Positions 22,104 to 33,986 of a stretch of 64,000 bases of DNA are shown here, piece after piece; positions within the stretch are counted from its first letter, which is position 1, and each line of letters opens with the position of its first letter. A program made the translations under genes and the position numbers. The stretch spans positions 3,162,001 through 3,226,000 of the forward strand of contig CM073193.1 of the NCBI GenBank assembly GCA_037042915.1, read 5' to 3'. The notes below the pieces were generated by a model that ran no database searches, was not told the DNA's origin, and saw only the letters and a program-made list of their open reading frames with translations. The DNA comes from Auricularia sp. M13 (lineage: Eukaryota > Basidiomycota > Agaricomycetes > Auriculariales > Auriculariaceae).

Positions 22104-24705
22104 ATGGCACACCACGCGAACGAGCAGTACTCCAAGAAGCAGCAGAACTATACGATGGTGAGCACCCGCTCTGCAGCCGTCTCACGCGAGTCTCAGCGAG
22201 CAATCACGCAGCTGCAAGCATTCGAATGGTACTGCGAGGGCGACGGCGTGCATTGGAAGAAGCTCGAGTGAGCGTGCTTCGCCACTGTGTACCTGCTTCT
22301 CACAGCGATCGTCATACAGAGGGCTTCTCGACGAGCTCAATGGCATCGGGATCTCAGCGATGTGGATCCCTGTACGTCCTCCCAGGTCTCGCTGGCTGCC
22401 CCCTCTCTCACACGGCGTCGCAGCCTCCCACGAAGGCGGCAGGGCCCAACAGCGTCGGATACGACATCTACGACGTGTGGGACCTGGGGTGCGCGTCTCT
22501 CAGCTCTGCTGCTGACACCGACGGCCCCTTTACAACTCCCGGATGACGTAGCGAATTCGACCAAAAGGGCGCGGTCGCGACGAAATACGGCACAAAGGAC
22601 GAGCTTGAGAGTCTCATCCGGCATGCGCACGAGCATGGCATCAACACATACATTGACGCGGTGCTCAACCATCGCTTCGGCGCCGACAAGTACGTTCATG
22701 CAATGATTTCGGATATTCGCTGAGCTGGTTGCGACAGGACCGAGAAATTTGGTGTGACAGAGGTCGATCCCAATGACCGCGACAAGGTTCGTAGAGAGAC
22801 CAGGTACAATATCGCATGAATATCGTGGAGAACTGACATCACGGCATGAAACTGATAGGAAGTCAGTGGGAAGTACGACATCAAAGTAAACTCACTCGCA
22901 ACCGCAAAACCAGCAATGTACTGATATAGAAAAAGGGTTGGACGGGCTTCGAGTTCAAGGGACGCAACGGGAAATATAGGTGAGCAACAGCACTCAGCGC
23001 GGATCTCGACCATACTGACCTTCACTGCCCAAGCAAATTCAAATACAACTTCAACCACTTCACGGTCAATCTTAGTCGCGCGTATCCGTGCGCACCGCAG
23101 GTGCTGACGGCATTTAGGGCGTGGATTACAATCACGATGGCGGGAGGACTGCCATATACAAGATCCACGGCGAGGGCAAGGACTGGGCGCAGGGCGTAGA
23201 GTGCGTTCGGTGTTTTTGCGAGCAGGTGACGGTAGCTGACCCATCCTGAAGTGACGAGAACTCGAACTACGACTATCTGAGTACGTATCCCCAAAGCCTG
23301 ACTGAAAAACGGGAAGGCTGACAGTCGTTGCAGTGGGTGCAGACATCGACCACAGGCGCGTACCACACGGGTTGCCAGCATCGGTGCTGCGAGCGCTGAA
23401 CCGGGTTATTCATGATCAGCCACCCCGACGTGGTGGAGGACACAATCGCATGGGGCAAGTGGATGGTCGACACATTCCCTGGTGTCGCCGGTTTTAGGCG
23501 AGTGCCCTCGTCCTGTGCAGCGCCTCAGCGTATCTGACAGGAGCGCCTCACAGATTTGACGCGGTGAAGCACATAGATAGCAAGTTCATCGCCAAGTTCG
23601 TGGACACCGTCAGGAAGGAGACGCAGAAGGACAGCTTGTTCGCCGTCGGGGAGTTCTGGAAGGACTCGGTCGAATCGCTGGAGAATTACTTGAACAGTCT
23701 CGGCACGCAGGTTCGTCTATAATCGACATCGTAATGTCGGGGTAATGTGCCAACATCGAAACGCGCCGTGTAGTTCAGCGTATTCGATACACCGCTGCAC
23801 TACAAGTTCAAGGAGGCGGCCGATGCTGGAAGCGGCTACGACTTGCGCAAGATTTTTGACGACACAGTCGTCCAGGCCAGACCTGTAGACGCAGTGTGAG
23901 TGCGCTGTCCTGCATATTACTGTTACTGACCTCAAGCCTCCAAGTACGCTTGTTGATAACCACGAGTAAGTGATTACCACACCGCTGCAGTTCTGATTCT
24001 AACTGTATCGCAGCACGGTACGCCCGTTCCTGCTGTTGCATCGTCATTGAATACTTACGACCCACAACAGCAAAAGGGCCAGTCGCTCGAGTCCTGGGTG
24101 TCCCCGCAGTTCAAACCGATCGCATATGCGCTCATCCTGACGCGCCCGGATGGCTACCCGTGTGTCTTCTGGGGCGATCTGTACGGATGCGCAGGCAAGG
24201 ATCCGCAAGAGCCGATGAAGCAGTTGGGCGACTTTGTCAGGGCGCGCAAGCTGTTTGCATATGGCGAGTTGAGGGATTACTGGGACCATCCGAACTGCTT
24301 GGGGTGCGTGTGATTGCCACGAGATGTGCGCGGCTGACGAGAGGGGTCATACCTATTGCAGGTGGGTCAGGACCGGCGACGAGGACCATGATGGATGTGC
24401 CGTTGTGATTTGCAATGGAGATGCGGAGGGCACGAAGCGCATGGAAGTCGGCAAGGTGCGCAGCGTCTCTCGATGCCGCGACGCATGTTGACGAGGATGC
24501 AGGAGCATGCGGGTGAGAAATGGACCGACGTCCTTGGGTGGATCCAGGGCGACATCGAGATTGGCGAGGACGGTTGGGCTGAATTCAGGTCAGTCTCTGC
24601 AAAGAATTTGGAACCTTGAGCTCAGCCAAACGCAGGTGCCCGGCCCAGAGCGTTAGTATCTGGACGAAGACTGACGCTCGTGGCCGCGACGAGTTCAAAC
24701 ACTGA
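22104..24705 (+). CDS. Intracellular GH13 alpha-amylase, 21 exons
   Basis: Exons: 22104..22157, 22212..22267, 22320..22371, 22424..22488, 22552..22689, 22738..22786, 22859..22885, 22930..22979, 23034..23064, 23118..23200, 23252..23280, 23334..23355, 23420..23497, 23554..23710, 23774..23895, 23945..23965, 24014..24017, 24071..24303, 24362..24455, 24503..24588, 24636..24705 (506 aa). The GH13 regions are intact: DAVLNHRFG, GFRFDAVKHID (nucleophile Asp), VGEFW (acid/base Glu) and LVDNHDTQ (third Asp). There is no signal peptide (start MAHHANEQYSKK), so it should act on intracellular alpha-glucan, as GH13_5-type fungal amylases do. Exon 17 is only four bases (C ACG) yet is needed for NHDTQ. The introns after exons 12 and 13 use GC donors. 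Confidence 0.95.
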
Positions 24706-24890
24706 TGGTATGCACTGGGTTCCGATGTGATTGGTTTCCGACAAGAATGGGGTCTACTATACACGAGCATGCTTTAGGGCTTTGGGTCAGTCACTTTGAA
24801 ACGATGTTAGAATGTCGACGCACCGTATGTGATACTAGCTAGAATCAGGCTTTACAATGCAGCAGAAACACGAAATTGTGCAACGGGAGA

Positions 24891-26255
24891 TCAGTGGGAA
24901 ATTAACTCTGAGCGACGCGTTTTCGTATCAGCCTGCGCAGTGGTCAGCAAGAACTCACAGGTAAGTAGATAGCGAAGGACACACAGTTCGAATAGGTCCA
25001 GCGGGTTTGGCCCTGGGTTAGCCGGATCGAAATGTTGCGAGGGCACCCAGACGCAAAGCGGAGACGTTCCGGGTTCGTAAAACGATTCGCGGACGTATAG
25101 CAGAATGCCATCCGGGTTTAAAGGCACATCGACGATTTGGACGGCGGCCTGGTCAAGGTCCATGCTGTCTTCTCCCGCTGCGTCCCTTGAAATGGGCAGT
25201 TCAATTTGGACGATGCGTTGTGCTCGACATTTCGGGATTATGGATGTAAGGAGTACCTCGTAGGACGGTCTGTCGACATAGGGTACTGGAATGAATGTGA
25301 TGGGGAACTGGAAGCCTTTGTCTGGGGTGAATGACCAGCCAGGGTTTGCTTGGCCGATTTCTGCGAGACGGACGTCGCGCCACCAGAACCTGCGCGTTGT
25401 TATAAAAGCAAGTCTTATAGATGAAAGGGAACTCACCTCATGTCGGCAGAACAGTCGTCAAAGTCTCTTCCTGTCAGTGCGTATAAGCTTGGTCTGGCAT
25501 GCACACGCGCCGCGAGCTCACCTCTCCAGCGTATAACATCAAGAATATGCAGAATGCCTATCATGTGTAAGAAATGAAACCTGCTGAAGGAATAAATACG
25601 TACCTGTTGTTTGCCAATTGGCATCGAGAATGCAGTCGAGAATGGTGTCGGGAGGCAAGGTGGACGGGAAGTTCATGAGCGTGTGCCCTTTGAGGCGCGA
25701 CTTGAGCGACGTTTTAGACACTGCGTTCAGATGAGGATGAGGCACGATCGAGCGCGGAACGAGCGACATACTAACGCCGGCAATGCCATTCGCGTTCGTC
25801 GAGACAGCCAGACATCGTTTCCCCGCCGGCATGGGCGCGAGCGCAATCCAGCCCTCTTGCAGGTCTCTGGGTATGCCGTCCGACGATGCGTCCCCCGCGA
25901 CGCCCATGGTCTCGTCGTTGTGCATCTCGAGCAGCTCCGCATACATGCACCAGTTGGCCCATCGCGACTCTTTCTTCTTGCGGGGCGCGTCGTGGGACGG
26001 CTGGACAGTCGACACGTATTTCGCAACGCCCTCGGTGCGGTCGACCTCGGCATCGTCGTCGTCGTCGTTGTTGCTGAGCGAGAGCGCGGCGAACTGGTCG
26101 ATGTTGGTGCGGTGCGCGTTCTGCCGCTGCGCGCGCGCCTGCTGCTGGGCCGCGAGCGCCGCGACGCGCCGCGCATGCTGGGGCCCGCCGTCGAGCAGGA
26201 TCGGGGGCGTCTTGAACGCGGCCTTGCGGTGTGCAATGCTCTCCCTGGGCGGCAT
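24891..26255 (-). CDS. SNUPN: Snurportin-1-like snRNP import adaptor
   Basis: Four exons: 26255..25604, 25557..25522, 25470..25437, 25389..24891 (406 aa). The N-terminus is basic (PRESIAHRKAAFK), which could serve as an importin-beta-binding segment. The second half follows the cap-binding fold of snurportin: GWIALAPMPAGKRCL, TLMNFPSTLPPDTILDCIL, ILHILDVIRWRG, DMRFWWRDVRLAE, LNPDGILLYVRESFYEPGTSPL. Snurportin brings m3G-capped U snRNPs into the nucleus. The last exon has a possible extra GT...AG pair of only about 26 nt, too short for an intron here, so I kept it as coding. SmF lies 13 kb away, a loose functional link. Start codon 60 bp from bL19m. Confidence 0.78.
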
Positions 26256-26315
26256 TGTGCGGGTGGCTGGCAACGTGCAGGCACTGGCCGGCTGAGCCCG
26301 AACCTGCACTCTGCA

Positions 26316-26861
26316 ATGAACGCGCTCCTGCGGCCGGGCCCGCTCTGCGCGCTGCGGCGGCCGATGTCGACGGCGGCGGCGCCCAAGTACCGCTTCGCGC
26401 GCAACGCGACGTTCCCGCCTGCGCCCGACGCGGCCGCGCTCAACCCGCGGCTGGCGCAGGGCAAGGGCCTCATGGAATACGTCAACAAGACCATCCCGTC
26501 GCAGCAGGGCCGCATGCTCATGGACACGCTCTTCAGCAAGAGCCACCCAGACCGTCTCCTGCCCGGCTCCGTCATCACCCTGCACCTCACCCACCATCCC
26601 ACGCTCTTCTCCGGCGTCCTCATCTCCATCCGCCGCCGCGGCGTCGACACCTGCTTTACCCTGCGCAATGTCATCAACCGCGTCGGCACAGAGCTCACGT
26701 TCTTTGTCGGCTCGCCGCATCTCAAGAAAATCGACATTATACAGCGTGCGGGCCAGGGCGGCGGCGGACTGGGCCGCAAGTCGCGTAGAGCAAAGTTGTT
26801 CTTCCTGCGCGACTCACCAGAAAAGATGAGCCAAATCAGTGCTGGCATTGGCAAGTCGTAG
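26316..26861 (+). CDS. IMG1: Mitochondrial ribosomal protein bL19m
   Basis: A single open frame of 181 residues without introns. It starts with an Arg-rich mitochondrial presequence (MNALLRPGPLCALRRPMSTA). The conserved L19 core follows: LLPGSVITLHL, FSGVLISIRRRGVDTCFTLRNV, VGTELTFFVGSPHLKKIDIIQ, ending in the basic LGRKSRRAKLFFLRD. It belongs to the large subunit of the mitoribosome. The longer upstream open frame is only the antisense of the snurportin gene; the start at 26316 is set by the presequence and the 60-bp divergent gap. Confidence 0.9.
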   Translation: MNALLRPGPLCALRRPMSTAAAPKYRFARNATFPPAPDAAALNPRLAQGKGLMEYVNKTIPSQQGRMLMDTLFSKSHPDRLLPGSVITLHLTHHPTLFSGVLISIRRRGVDTCFTLRNVINRVGTELTFFVGSPHLKKIDIIQRAGQGGGGLGRKSRRAKLFFLRDSPEKMSQISAGIGKS

Positions 26862-27097
26862 CGGTAAGCCTTGTCCTCGACCTCGTGGGACAGTAGTGTT
26901 GAATTCGCGGGCTGCAGCTCCGTACAACACTTTTTTCTTCGGCTGGCTATCATTATTGTACACATCGAACCAATGCACAACGCCGTGCAAGAGATAATTT
27001 TTTCTGGCCGCTGAAAACAAAGGCTGGAGGAAGAAGAGAGAAAACAAGACATCTGTTATTCTAATTCAAGTCAGTCACGGCTCAAAGGCCCACTCAC

Positions 27098-27937
27098 TCA
27101 GAAACCACGGCCCCGTCCTCTGCAGTCAATCAGTAAATAATGTCCTTGAACCGTGATGACGAAGTACGCACCTTCCCCGGGGCCTCGAGTATGGGCTGAA
27201 GCCGCCGCCGCCACGGTAGCCGCCGCGGTAACCACCTCGGTAGCCGCCCCGACCGCGACCGCGGTTGAAGCCAGGGACGTTCGTCCGCTTGGGAACGACC
27301 TGGGTAGAGGCGGGATGTGAGCCAACGCAGTGGGTGGTTGTGGCTCGACTAACCTTGATGAGTCGACCGCGGAAGAGCGACTCGTTCAAGACCGTGGCAT
27401 GTTGCACGAAGGCGGGTTCTGCAAATTCAACGTACGCATATCTACTCGAATTTTTCAGTAAAATGTACATTACAGGGCCGGCGAAATAAACGCACCCTTT
27501 GGGATGACCTGTAAATTTGTCGCAAAGAATGGTGACGCGATTTATGGTGCCGCAGGACTGAAAATGGGCTTGTATTTCCTCGGGCGACGCGCTATAGTCA
27601 ACCTGGAGCGACGGTTGTGAGTGTGCCAGCAAAATGGGCCGGGTTCGGAGGCGGTCCGTACATTGCCAACATAGATGCTGCGAGCGTCGACGGCGTCCTT
27701 GTCCTCCTCGCCCTCGACACCGGACGCGCCTTCAGCGCCGGCCTCGGCCTCTGCCTGCATTTCGCGCAGCTTGAGGGCCTCCTGCTCCATTTCGCGTACG
27801 CGCTGCTTCATGGCCTCGATTTCCTGCGCGGCCGGGGTCAGCGACGGCGAGTGTGACGCGGACGGGCGCACCTGGTCGGCCTCATCGTCGTCGATCTTGG
27901 GGTTGGCCTCCGTGGGCTCTGTGTTGTCTTCGGGCAT
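27098..27937 (-). CDS. pab2: Nuclear poly(A)-binding protein, Pab2/PABPN1 type
   Basis: Five exons: 27937..27662, 27602..27496, 27441..27354, 27299..27172, 27119..27098 (206 aa). Layout as in PABPN1: acidic start ([10 protein letters not shown]), coiled coil ([19 protein letters not shown]), one RRM ([38 protein letters not shown]) and an Arg/Gly-rich tail ([15 protein letters not shown]). It binds poly(A) in the nucleus and acts in tail-length control and RNA decay. The introns fall at the RNP motifs, and joins restore IYVGN-VDYS and KG-YAYVEF. A further in-frame ATG at 28012 exists; the one at 27937 was chosen because it begins the acidic head. Start 96 bp from the Zn2Cys6 gene. Confidence 0.92.
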
Positions 27938-28033
27938 GACCACGGGCAGTCGGGGACGGCTCAAGCTTGACCGAAACAAAGTGACGCCAAACTCCGTCAG
28001 GACCTGCTTCATTCCGGCCCACGACGGTTAACG

Positions 28034-31000
28034 ATGGTCACGACGGGCAAGAAACCGCGCCTGGACACCCAGCCCGCGCCTGCCGCGGACGCCCTCAAGC
28101 CCATCCAGCTGCAGCGCCGCCGCGTCTGGCGCGCCTGCGAGAGCTGCAGGTGCGTCGGCAATCTGTCGCTCGATTGTCGCTGCCAGGCACAGCTGCTTAT
28201 GCTCATGCTATCGCTGTCTCCCCTGCAGGCGCAAGAAGATCAAGTGCGATGGCCGCGAGCCGACGTGCAGCCAGTGCTCTGCCAGCAAGACCAACTGCGT
28301 CTGGGTGCAGACCAGGGACAGGGCTGCGCTAAGCAGACAGTGAGCAACGGCCCGCATCCCCGAACCTCGCTGCGCCGCCGGCTGACCCGCCCCCGCCGCC
28401 AGCTACGTGCAGGAGCTCGAGCAGCGCCTCGTCCAGATGGAGTCCATTCTCACCCAGGTCGCGCCCGTCGTAGAGCTAATAGGACAGTCGCCCAACGGAA
28501 TTATGCTGCCTAACGGCTCCCAAGTCTCCGCGCACACCAACCGCCAGGCGACGCCGCCCGGCATGGCCTCAAACATGTCTCTCGAAACAACCCCCAACCT
28601 GCCGCCCTCGGGTCTCAAGCCCGAGTCGGAGAATACGGAGCGCAACGCATGCGGCATAAAGAAAGCCGTCGACCGGGACGCCGCGGAGAATGACGAGGAC
28701 GTGATAGACAACATGGGCCGCCTCACACTCGACGAACATGGCCACCTCAGATGGATAGGTGGTTCCTCAGCGATGGCGCTCGTCCAGTCGTTCCGCCAGC
28801 TATCCGCGAATCGTCCCTCGCCGCCCGATACTCCCGAGTCCGACGTCACAGACGATACAAGGCCCACCGTCAACCTGCTCTACTTCCCTCCAGGCCTCGG
28901 CTTTGGCAAAGTGCACGCATTGCCAGGCGCGCACGAAGTGGAGTGGCCAGAGCGCGATCTCGCTGATAAGCTGGTGCGTCAGCGTCAGGTCGTGGCGCCC
29001 CTCGCTATCTTTGTTGGGAGACTGTACAGTTTTGCCTTAACATCCCGCTCAGATTGACGCATACTTCGACCGTTTCCACTTCCTCCTACCCGTACTCGAC
29101 AAGATATCTTTCCTCGAGGACTACCGCCGCCTAATGGACGACAACGCGACGCACGACGACGCGGGCTTCATGTCGGTCATCTTTGCGGTGTTTGCGTGCG
29201 CCGCTCGCTTCCTAGAAGACCCTCGCTTGACAGAGGGCGTCTCGGCGGAAGAGGGCGGCGTTGGCATGATATACTACGAGCGGTTCGCGTGCTTTTGTTG
29301 CTGCTGCGTGAATCAGCCTGACGACAGTCTGACCATAGTGCCATGATCCTATATTATATCGGCAACACCCAGGGCAATACACAGCTCGCCCAAGTGCAGG
29401 CCTTCGTCCTGCTCGCCTCATTTTTATGCTCTGTAAATTGCCTTCCCCAGGCTTGGCTGTTGGTCGGTCAGGCTGTACGAACCGCTCAGGATCTTGGATT
29501 GCACGTGAGTTCTACAGTTACGACATGGCACCCCGCGACTGATTGCTTCTCGCGTCCGCCCGCAGCGTTCGCCTCGACAACTCCGCCTGAAGCTGGTGCA
29601 GAAAGAGCTCCGGCGCAAAGTTTGGTGGTCGGTGTACGTGCTCGACAGGATGCTCGCTGTCGCGCTCGGCCGGCCCCTTGGAATCGAGGGTATGCGCGCC
29701 TCAATTTAATGTTTGGACGATCCGTTTTGACAGCTCTTTGCGCGCAGACGTCGATTGTGATGGTACGGTGTTTGATAACCGCCCGGTGGACGCGCGCGCT
29801 GAGTTTGCTTCGTAGTTGAGCTGCCTCTAGCAATTGACGACGACGATTTACGCTCGTACTTTGATCACGAGGACAGCATGAAGGATACCGGGCCCTCGTT
29901 GATGTCCGGCTTCATCGCGCTCGTCAATCTTACGAAAAAGGCCGGCCTTATCCTCCGGTCTGTCTATGGGCTGCATAATTGCAGGGTGCGTCGGCTGTTA
30001 TTGGCCTTCGATGTCTTGTTTACACCAGTTAATTTCCGACAGGATAATATGACGGAAGAGGAATTGGCCGCGGTTCAGCTGCAGATCGATGTCTTCGACG
30101 CTGAGCTCAACCATTGGTGCGGCGAGCTCCCCGCTGCCTTCAAGTCCAACCCTTCCAGCCCAAAGGAAGTTACCATGGGCGCGGTACTTTGCAGCTCATA
30201 CTACGCGATTTTGATCACCCTCCACCGCAAGGTGATGCCAACGCGGACGACCCAGGGTAATGCGTCGTCGACCTCGTTCGCCAAGGCCGTCGCAGCGGCG
30301 CGGTCGTGCATCATGCTTGCGCCGTCCATCAAGGATGCCATACCGTGCTCGCACCATCTCTCGATCTTCATTCAGTACTTGTTCAGCTCCGCAGTCATCA
30401 TCCTGCTCTGCGTGATCAACTCCAACCCAGACGAGGCCGCGGCGCAGACTGTTATCGGCGAGGTGCATAATTGCATCGAATCCTTGGGCACGCAGGAGGG
30501 TCGCTGGCCTGGTGCTTCACGCTGCAAGATCATCCTGGGTGCGTTCAATCGCGGTAGGTATGCATGCTTCTGACGGTCTGGCAGAGGAGTTGGTCAAAGT
30601 CACTGAACAAGCTCGCGCGAATGCCGTCAAGAAGAAGCAGGAGATGAAGGTCGAACCTGCAACGCCCGCCCTGTCCGAACGACCTGCTTTCCGCAAGATC
30701 GCTAAGAAGCCAACGTCGCGGCCGTCATCGCGCGTTCGCGCATCCGACTTCAAGAACTCGCCTGACTCATCTTACGCGCCGTCAGACCATTCTTTCCGTG
30801 TGTACTGTGTGTTGTCGGTATACGTACTCAGCTGATGAATGCATTAGCGTCGCCAATGTCGGCGGGCGGGCGAAACCTGAAGCGCAGCCACGACGATGCG
30901 GCCAACACGGACGCAACGTCCGTTGCGTCGGCTAGTCCAATGCAATTGCCGCCGCATGCCTCGTTCAATTATCCCACTCACTACCCAGCGCCGCCTGGTA

Positions 31001-31530
31001 CAATCGATCCCAGCCTATTCGACCCGTCTCATTCAGCTGGTGTCACTGTGCATGACTTTGCACCTCAGTATCAAAGCCACGGCCAAACTATACCCATGTA
31101 TGCTGGACCGCCTCCGACGCAGCCGAACTGGAACCTCCAGGCGATTGACCCTCGCGATAGCCAGCCGCAGCAACAACCGTTTGGTTACAATAGTCAGGCG
31201 TTTGGCAATGCCAATGGCAGCTCAATCGGCGCTGGCAATGGCAACATGGATCCATCGTTACTGTTCCCAGTGCAGCCGGGGACGAGTGGCCCTCCAAGCG
31301 CGGTGGACCGAAGTACGCCGCCAGGGTCGACGCCACCGAGCATGTTCGACCTCAGCGGCATAGATTTCGCTGGGCTCGATTTCCTGCAGAACTTCACACC
31401 AGGAGGCTATACGAATGAGCCCACCGACATGGACACATTCTGGCAGAACTTCGGCAGCGAGCCGCTGCAGCAGCAGCCGTTCGGTGCCCTCGCGGACAAT
31501 GGCGGCGTGAACTTCGAATCTCACGGTTGA
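28034..31530 (+). CDS. Zn2Cys6 transcription factor with fungal_trans domain
   Basis: Eleven exons: 28034..28149, 28229..28339, 28403..28973, 29053..29282, 29339..29504, 29566..29689, 29748..29762, 29816..29985, 30043..30538, 30585..30797, 30848..31530 (964 aa). Six cysteines at residues 35, 38, 45, 52, 55 and 62 form the binuclear zinc cluster, which is split by an intron. A short coiled coil follows (YVQELEQRLVQMESIL). The middle homology region is clear (YFDRFHFLLPVLDK, RRKVWWSVYVLDRMLAVALG). The C-terminal 230 residues are Pro/Gln/Asn-rich and probably activating. Exon 7 is only 15 nt. The targets are unknown; no enzyme cluster around it points to a specific pathway. Confidence 0.93.
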
Positions 31531-31869
31531 AGGGCACTTGCGGCCCAAATTATGAATGTGGTATAACGAATCTGTTGCTCTTTTCTCTTGCGTCTTACGA
31601 CGTATGTACTACTATAGTTTCCCGGGCTTTGTGTACTGTACAGCGAACCTGCGAATGCATCCTGCCTGTGATTATAAGCCACCTGACAGGTCCCCGGTCG
31701 CCTGCTAAATATCCGGTGGATGCCTGGCCCCGGATGTTTAGTAGAAAAGGATCGGCCAGCTGCCCGGCCTGCCGCGCTTCCCCACATTCGTTGTGAGCAG
31801 TGAGCACCAGTAAGTGCACGTCACTGCTGCGCTCACTGTATTCCGACATTTCCTTCAGAGTCAGACAAC
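31531..31869. other. Intergenic, regulator/acyl-CoA dehydrogenase
   Basis: About 340 bp between two genes on the same strand: the 3' end of the regulator and the promoter of the dehydrogenase. A direct GCAGTGAGCA-like patch lies near 31796-31806; no box is clear. Confidence 0.35.
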
Positions 31870-33878
31870 ATGGCCCCGCACCCCGTCGAAGAATACATCC
31901 CAGCTGGAACATGGGCCTTCGTGCGTTGCATATGCAGGCGTTGCAGTCGCCGTTGCTGACTAATGGACGACGACCAGATTGAGGACAAGTTCACGCCCTT
32001 TGGCAAGGAGACCCTCGCGAAGGTCATTGACTTCGTGAACGTGCGTCGGCGTCCCGGTTCGCTGCTCAGCGTCGCTCTGAACACGCCCGCAGACTGAAGT
32101 CTACCCCGCTCTGCGCCTGGCAGAGGCTCAAATCCCCGACGACCCGGTTCAGCGCTGGAAGACGGAGATACCCATTGTCGAGGAGCTGAAGAAGAAGGCC
32201 AAGGCGCGCGGGCTCTGGAACCTCTTCCTGAGCAAGGCGCATTACCCTGAATTTGGCGTCCCGCTCACCAACCTGGAGGTACGTTGGGACACCTTCCCAA
32301 CACCATCTCTCGGTATACTGAATCGTCTATAGTATGCTGTTATCGCGGAGATTCTTGGACGTGGAATGCAGACTGCGTCGGAGGCGTTGAACTGCTCTGC
32401 GCCGGATACCGGCAATATGGGTGCGTCGGGAATCATGCTGCGACTCAGTACCTGGATCTAAGGCTCGACCCCGCTATTCAGAGGTCCTCGCGCGCTATGG
32501 TACCCCTGAGCAGCAAAAGACTTGGCTCAGACCGTTGCTGGACGGCAAGATTCGCTCCGCGTTCGCAATGACCGAGCGCTTCGGTATGTCCTCTCCCTCA
32601 CCTATCATACTTGAAGAGATGCATCTCAACAACTTCACAGTTGCTTCGAGTGATGCCCGCAACATCAAGACATCTATCCGCCAGGAAGGCAACGAAATTA
32701 TTATCAATGGGCACAAATGGTCAGCCTCAAGTCCTTTGCCACAGCTGTTCGTTTGCTGACTGCGACACATATTCTCCAGGTGGATTAGCGGTGCTGGTGA
32801 CCCGAGGACGCGTGTGCATCTCGTCATGGGACTCAGCGACCCCTCGAACAAGGACGAGTACAAGCGCCAGAGCATTGTCATCGTGCCTGCGGACACTCCT
32901 GGTGTGAATATCATCCGTCCCATGAAGGTGTTCGGCTACGACGACGCCCCGGAGGGTCACTGCGAGATCATCTATGAGAACGTGCGCGTCCCGGTCAGCA
33001 ACCTCATTGCAGGTTGGGGACGCGGATTCGAGGTGAGATAAAAACCTGTCATATTGGACTGCGATCCTGAGATACTCTCAGGTGATCCAAGGACGTCTTG
33101 GGTATGCTGAAACTATTTTTGATCTTATTTCTGGCTGAACTGCGGCAGCCCTGGTCGTATTCACCACTGCATGCGTTCCATTGGAATCGCTCAACGTGCA
33201 CTGGATTTGATGATCGAGCGCGTTACCGACCCGACACGCACGCCATTTGGCAAGATGCTGGCTGAGCACGGTATGATAAATGCTCCTTGAGCGTGGCTGG
33301 TTCTCAACGGCATCTCAAACTTAGGTACCATTGTTGCCGATATCGCAAAGTCTCAGGCAGAGATTGAGGCTGCGCGTTTCCTGGTTCTCAGTGCTGCGGC
33401 GAAGGTCAGTACTTGCAGTGCTGTATATACGACGGGTTTCTCACAACTCTGACTACGCATAGATCGACAGCCACAAGGCGAAGGGCGCCCTGAAGGAAAT
33501 CGGCATCGCCAAGGTAGGTTCACTGGTGTCCGAATAGAGCAGAGACTGACGGAGTGTCCAGTTTGTTGTCCCTTCGATGGCACTTACTGTCGTGGATCGT
33601 GCTATGCAAGCGCACGGTGCCGAGGGCGTGTGCCAGGACACTTTCTTGGCCAAGGCTTACGCTGGACTCAGAACACTCCGCTTCGCGGATGTAAGCTCTC
33701 TGCAACGTCCTTTCGTTCATAATACTAATCACATACCTAGGGACCCGATGAAGTGCACCAGCAGCAGATCGGGCGTCGCGAGATCAAGAGGGCGACTGAA
33801 CTCAAGAAGAGGAGTGCAGAGACTCGGAAGAGGGAGGCCGCCCTCTTCTCGAAGTACGGTGTCAAAGCTCGTCTGTGA
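31870..33878 (+). CDS. Acyl-CoA dehydrogenase family protein
   Basis: Thirteen exons: 31870..31920, 31978..32040, 32093..32278, 32333..32420, 32482..32583, 32641..32719, 32780..33032, 33082..33101, 33149..33270, 33325..33404, 33463..33513, 33562..33690, 33741..33878 (453 aa). ACAD features: [18 protein letters not shown] (flavin/substrate region, with TER where TEP is usual), [46 protein letters not shown], and the C-terminal [17 protein letters not shown]. The protein resembles the ACAD10/11-like long-chain class common in fungi. There is no obvious mitochondrial presequence and no clear PTS1 (it ends VKARL), so the compartment is open. It oxidises an acyl-CoA and passes electrons via FAD. 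Confidence 0.92.
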
Positions 33879-33986
33879 TGTAAAAATATGTTTTTGTCGT
33901 GTATCTATCTACAGCCGTCTGAGGAAAATTTGTCATTGGAACAACATCGAGAACAGGTGCTGAGTTTGAATGCGGACTTTACCCTC

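Noticed and set aside
24891-24960. Short GTGAGT...GCGCAG pair at the end of the snurportin gene
   Set aside because: About 26 nt is too short for an intron here, where the minimum seen is about 44 nt.
25611-26315. Upstream part of a 416-codon plus-strand frame
   Set aside because: Antisense to snurportin exon 1; only the part from 26316 has the bL19m protein.
21021-33878. Secondary-metabolite cluster (PPTase, Zn2Cys6 regulator, acyl-CoA dehydrogenase)
   Set aside because: No NRPS, PKS or terpene synthase is present and the genes between are housekeeping.
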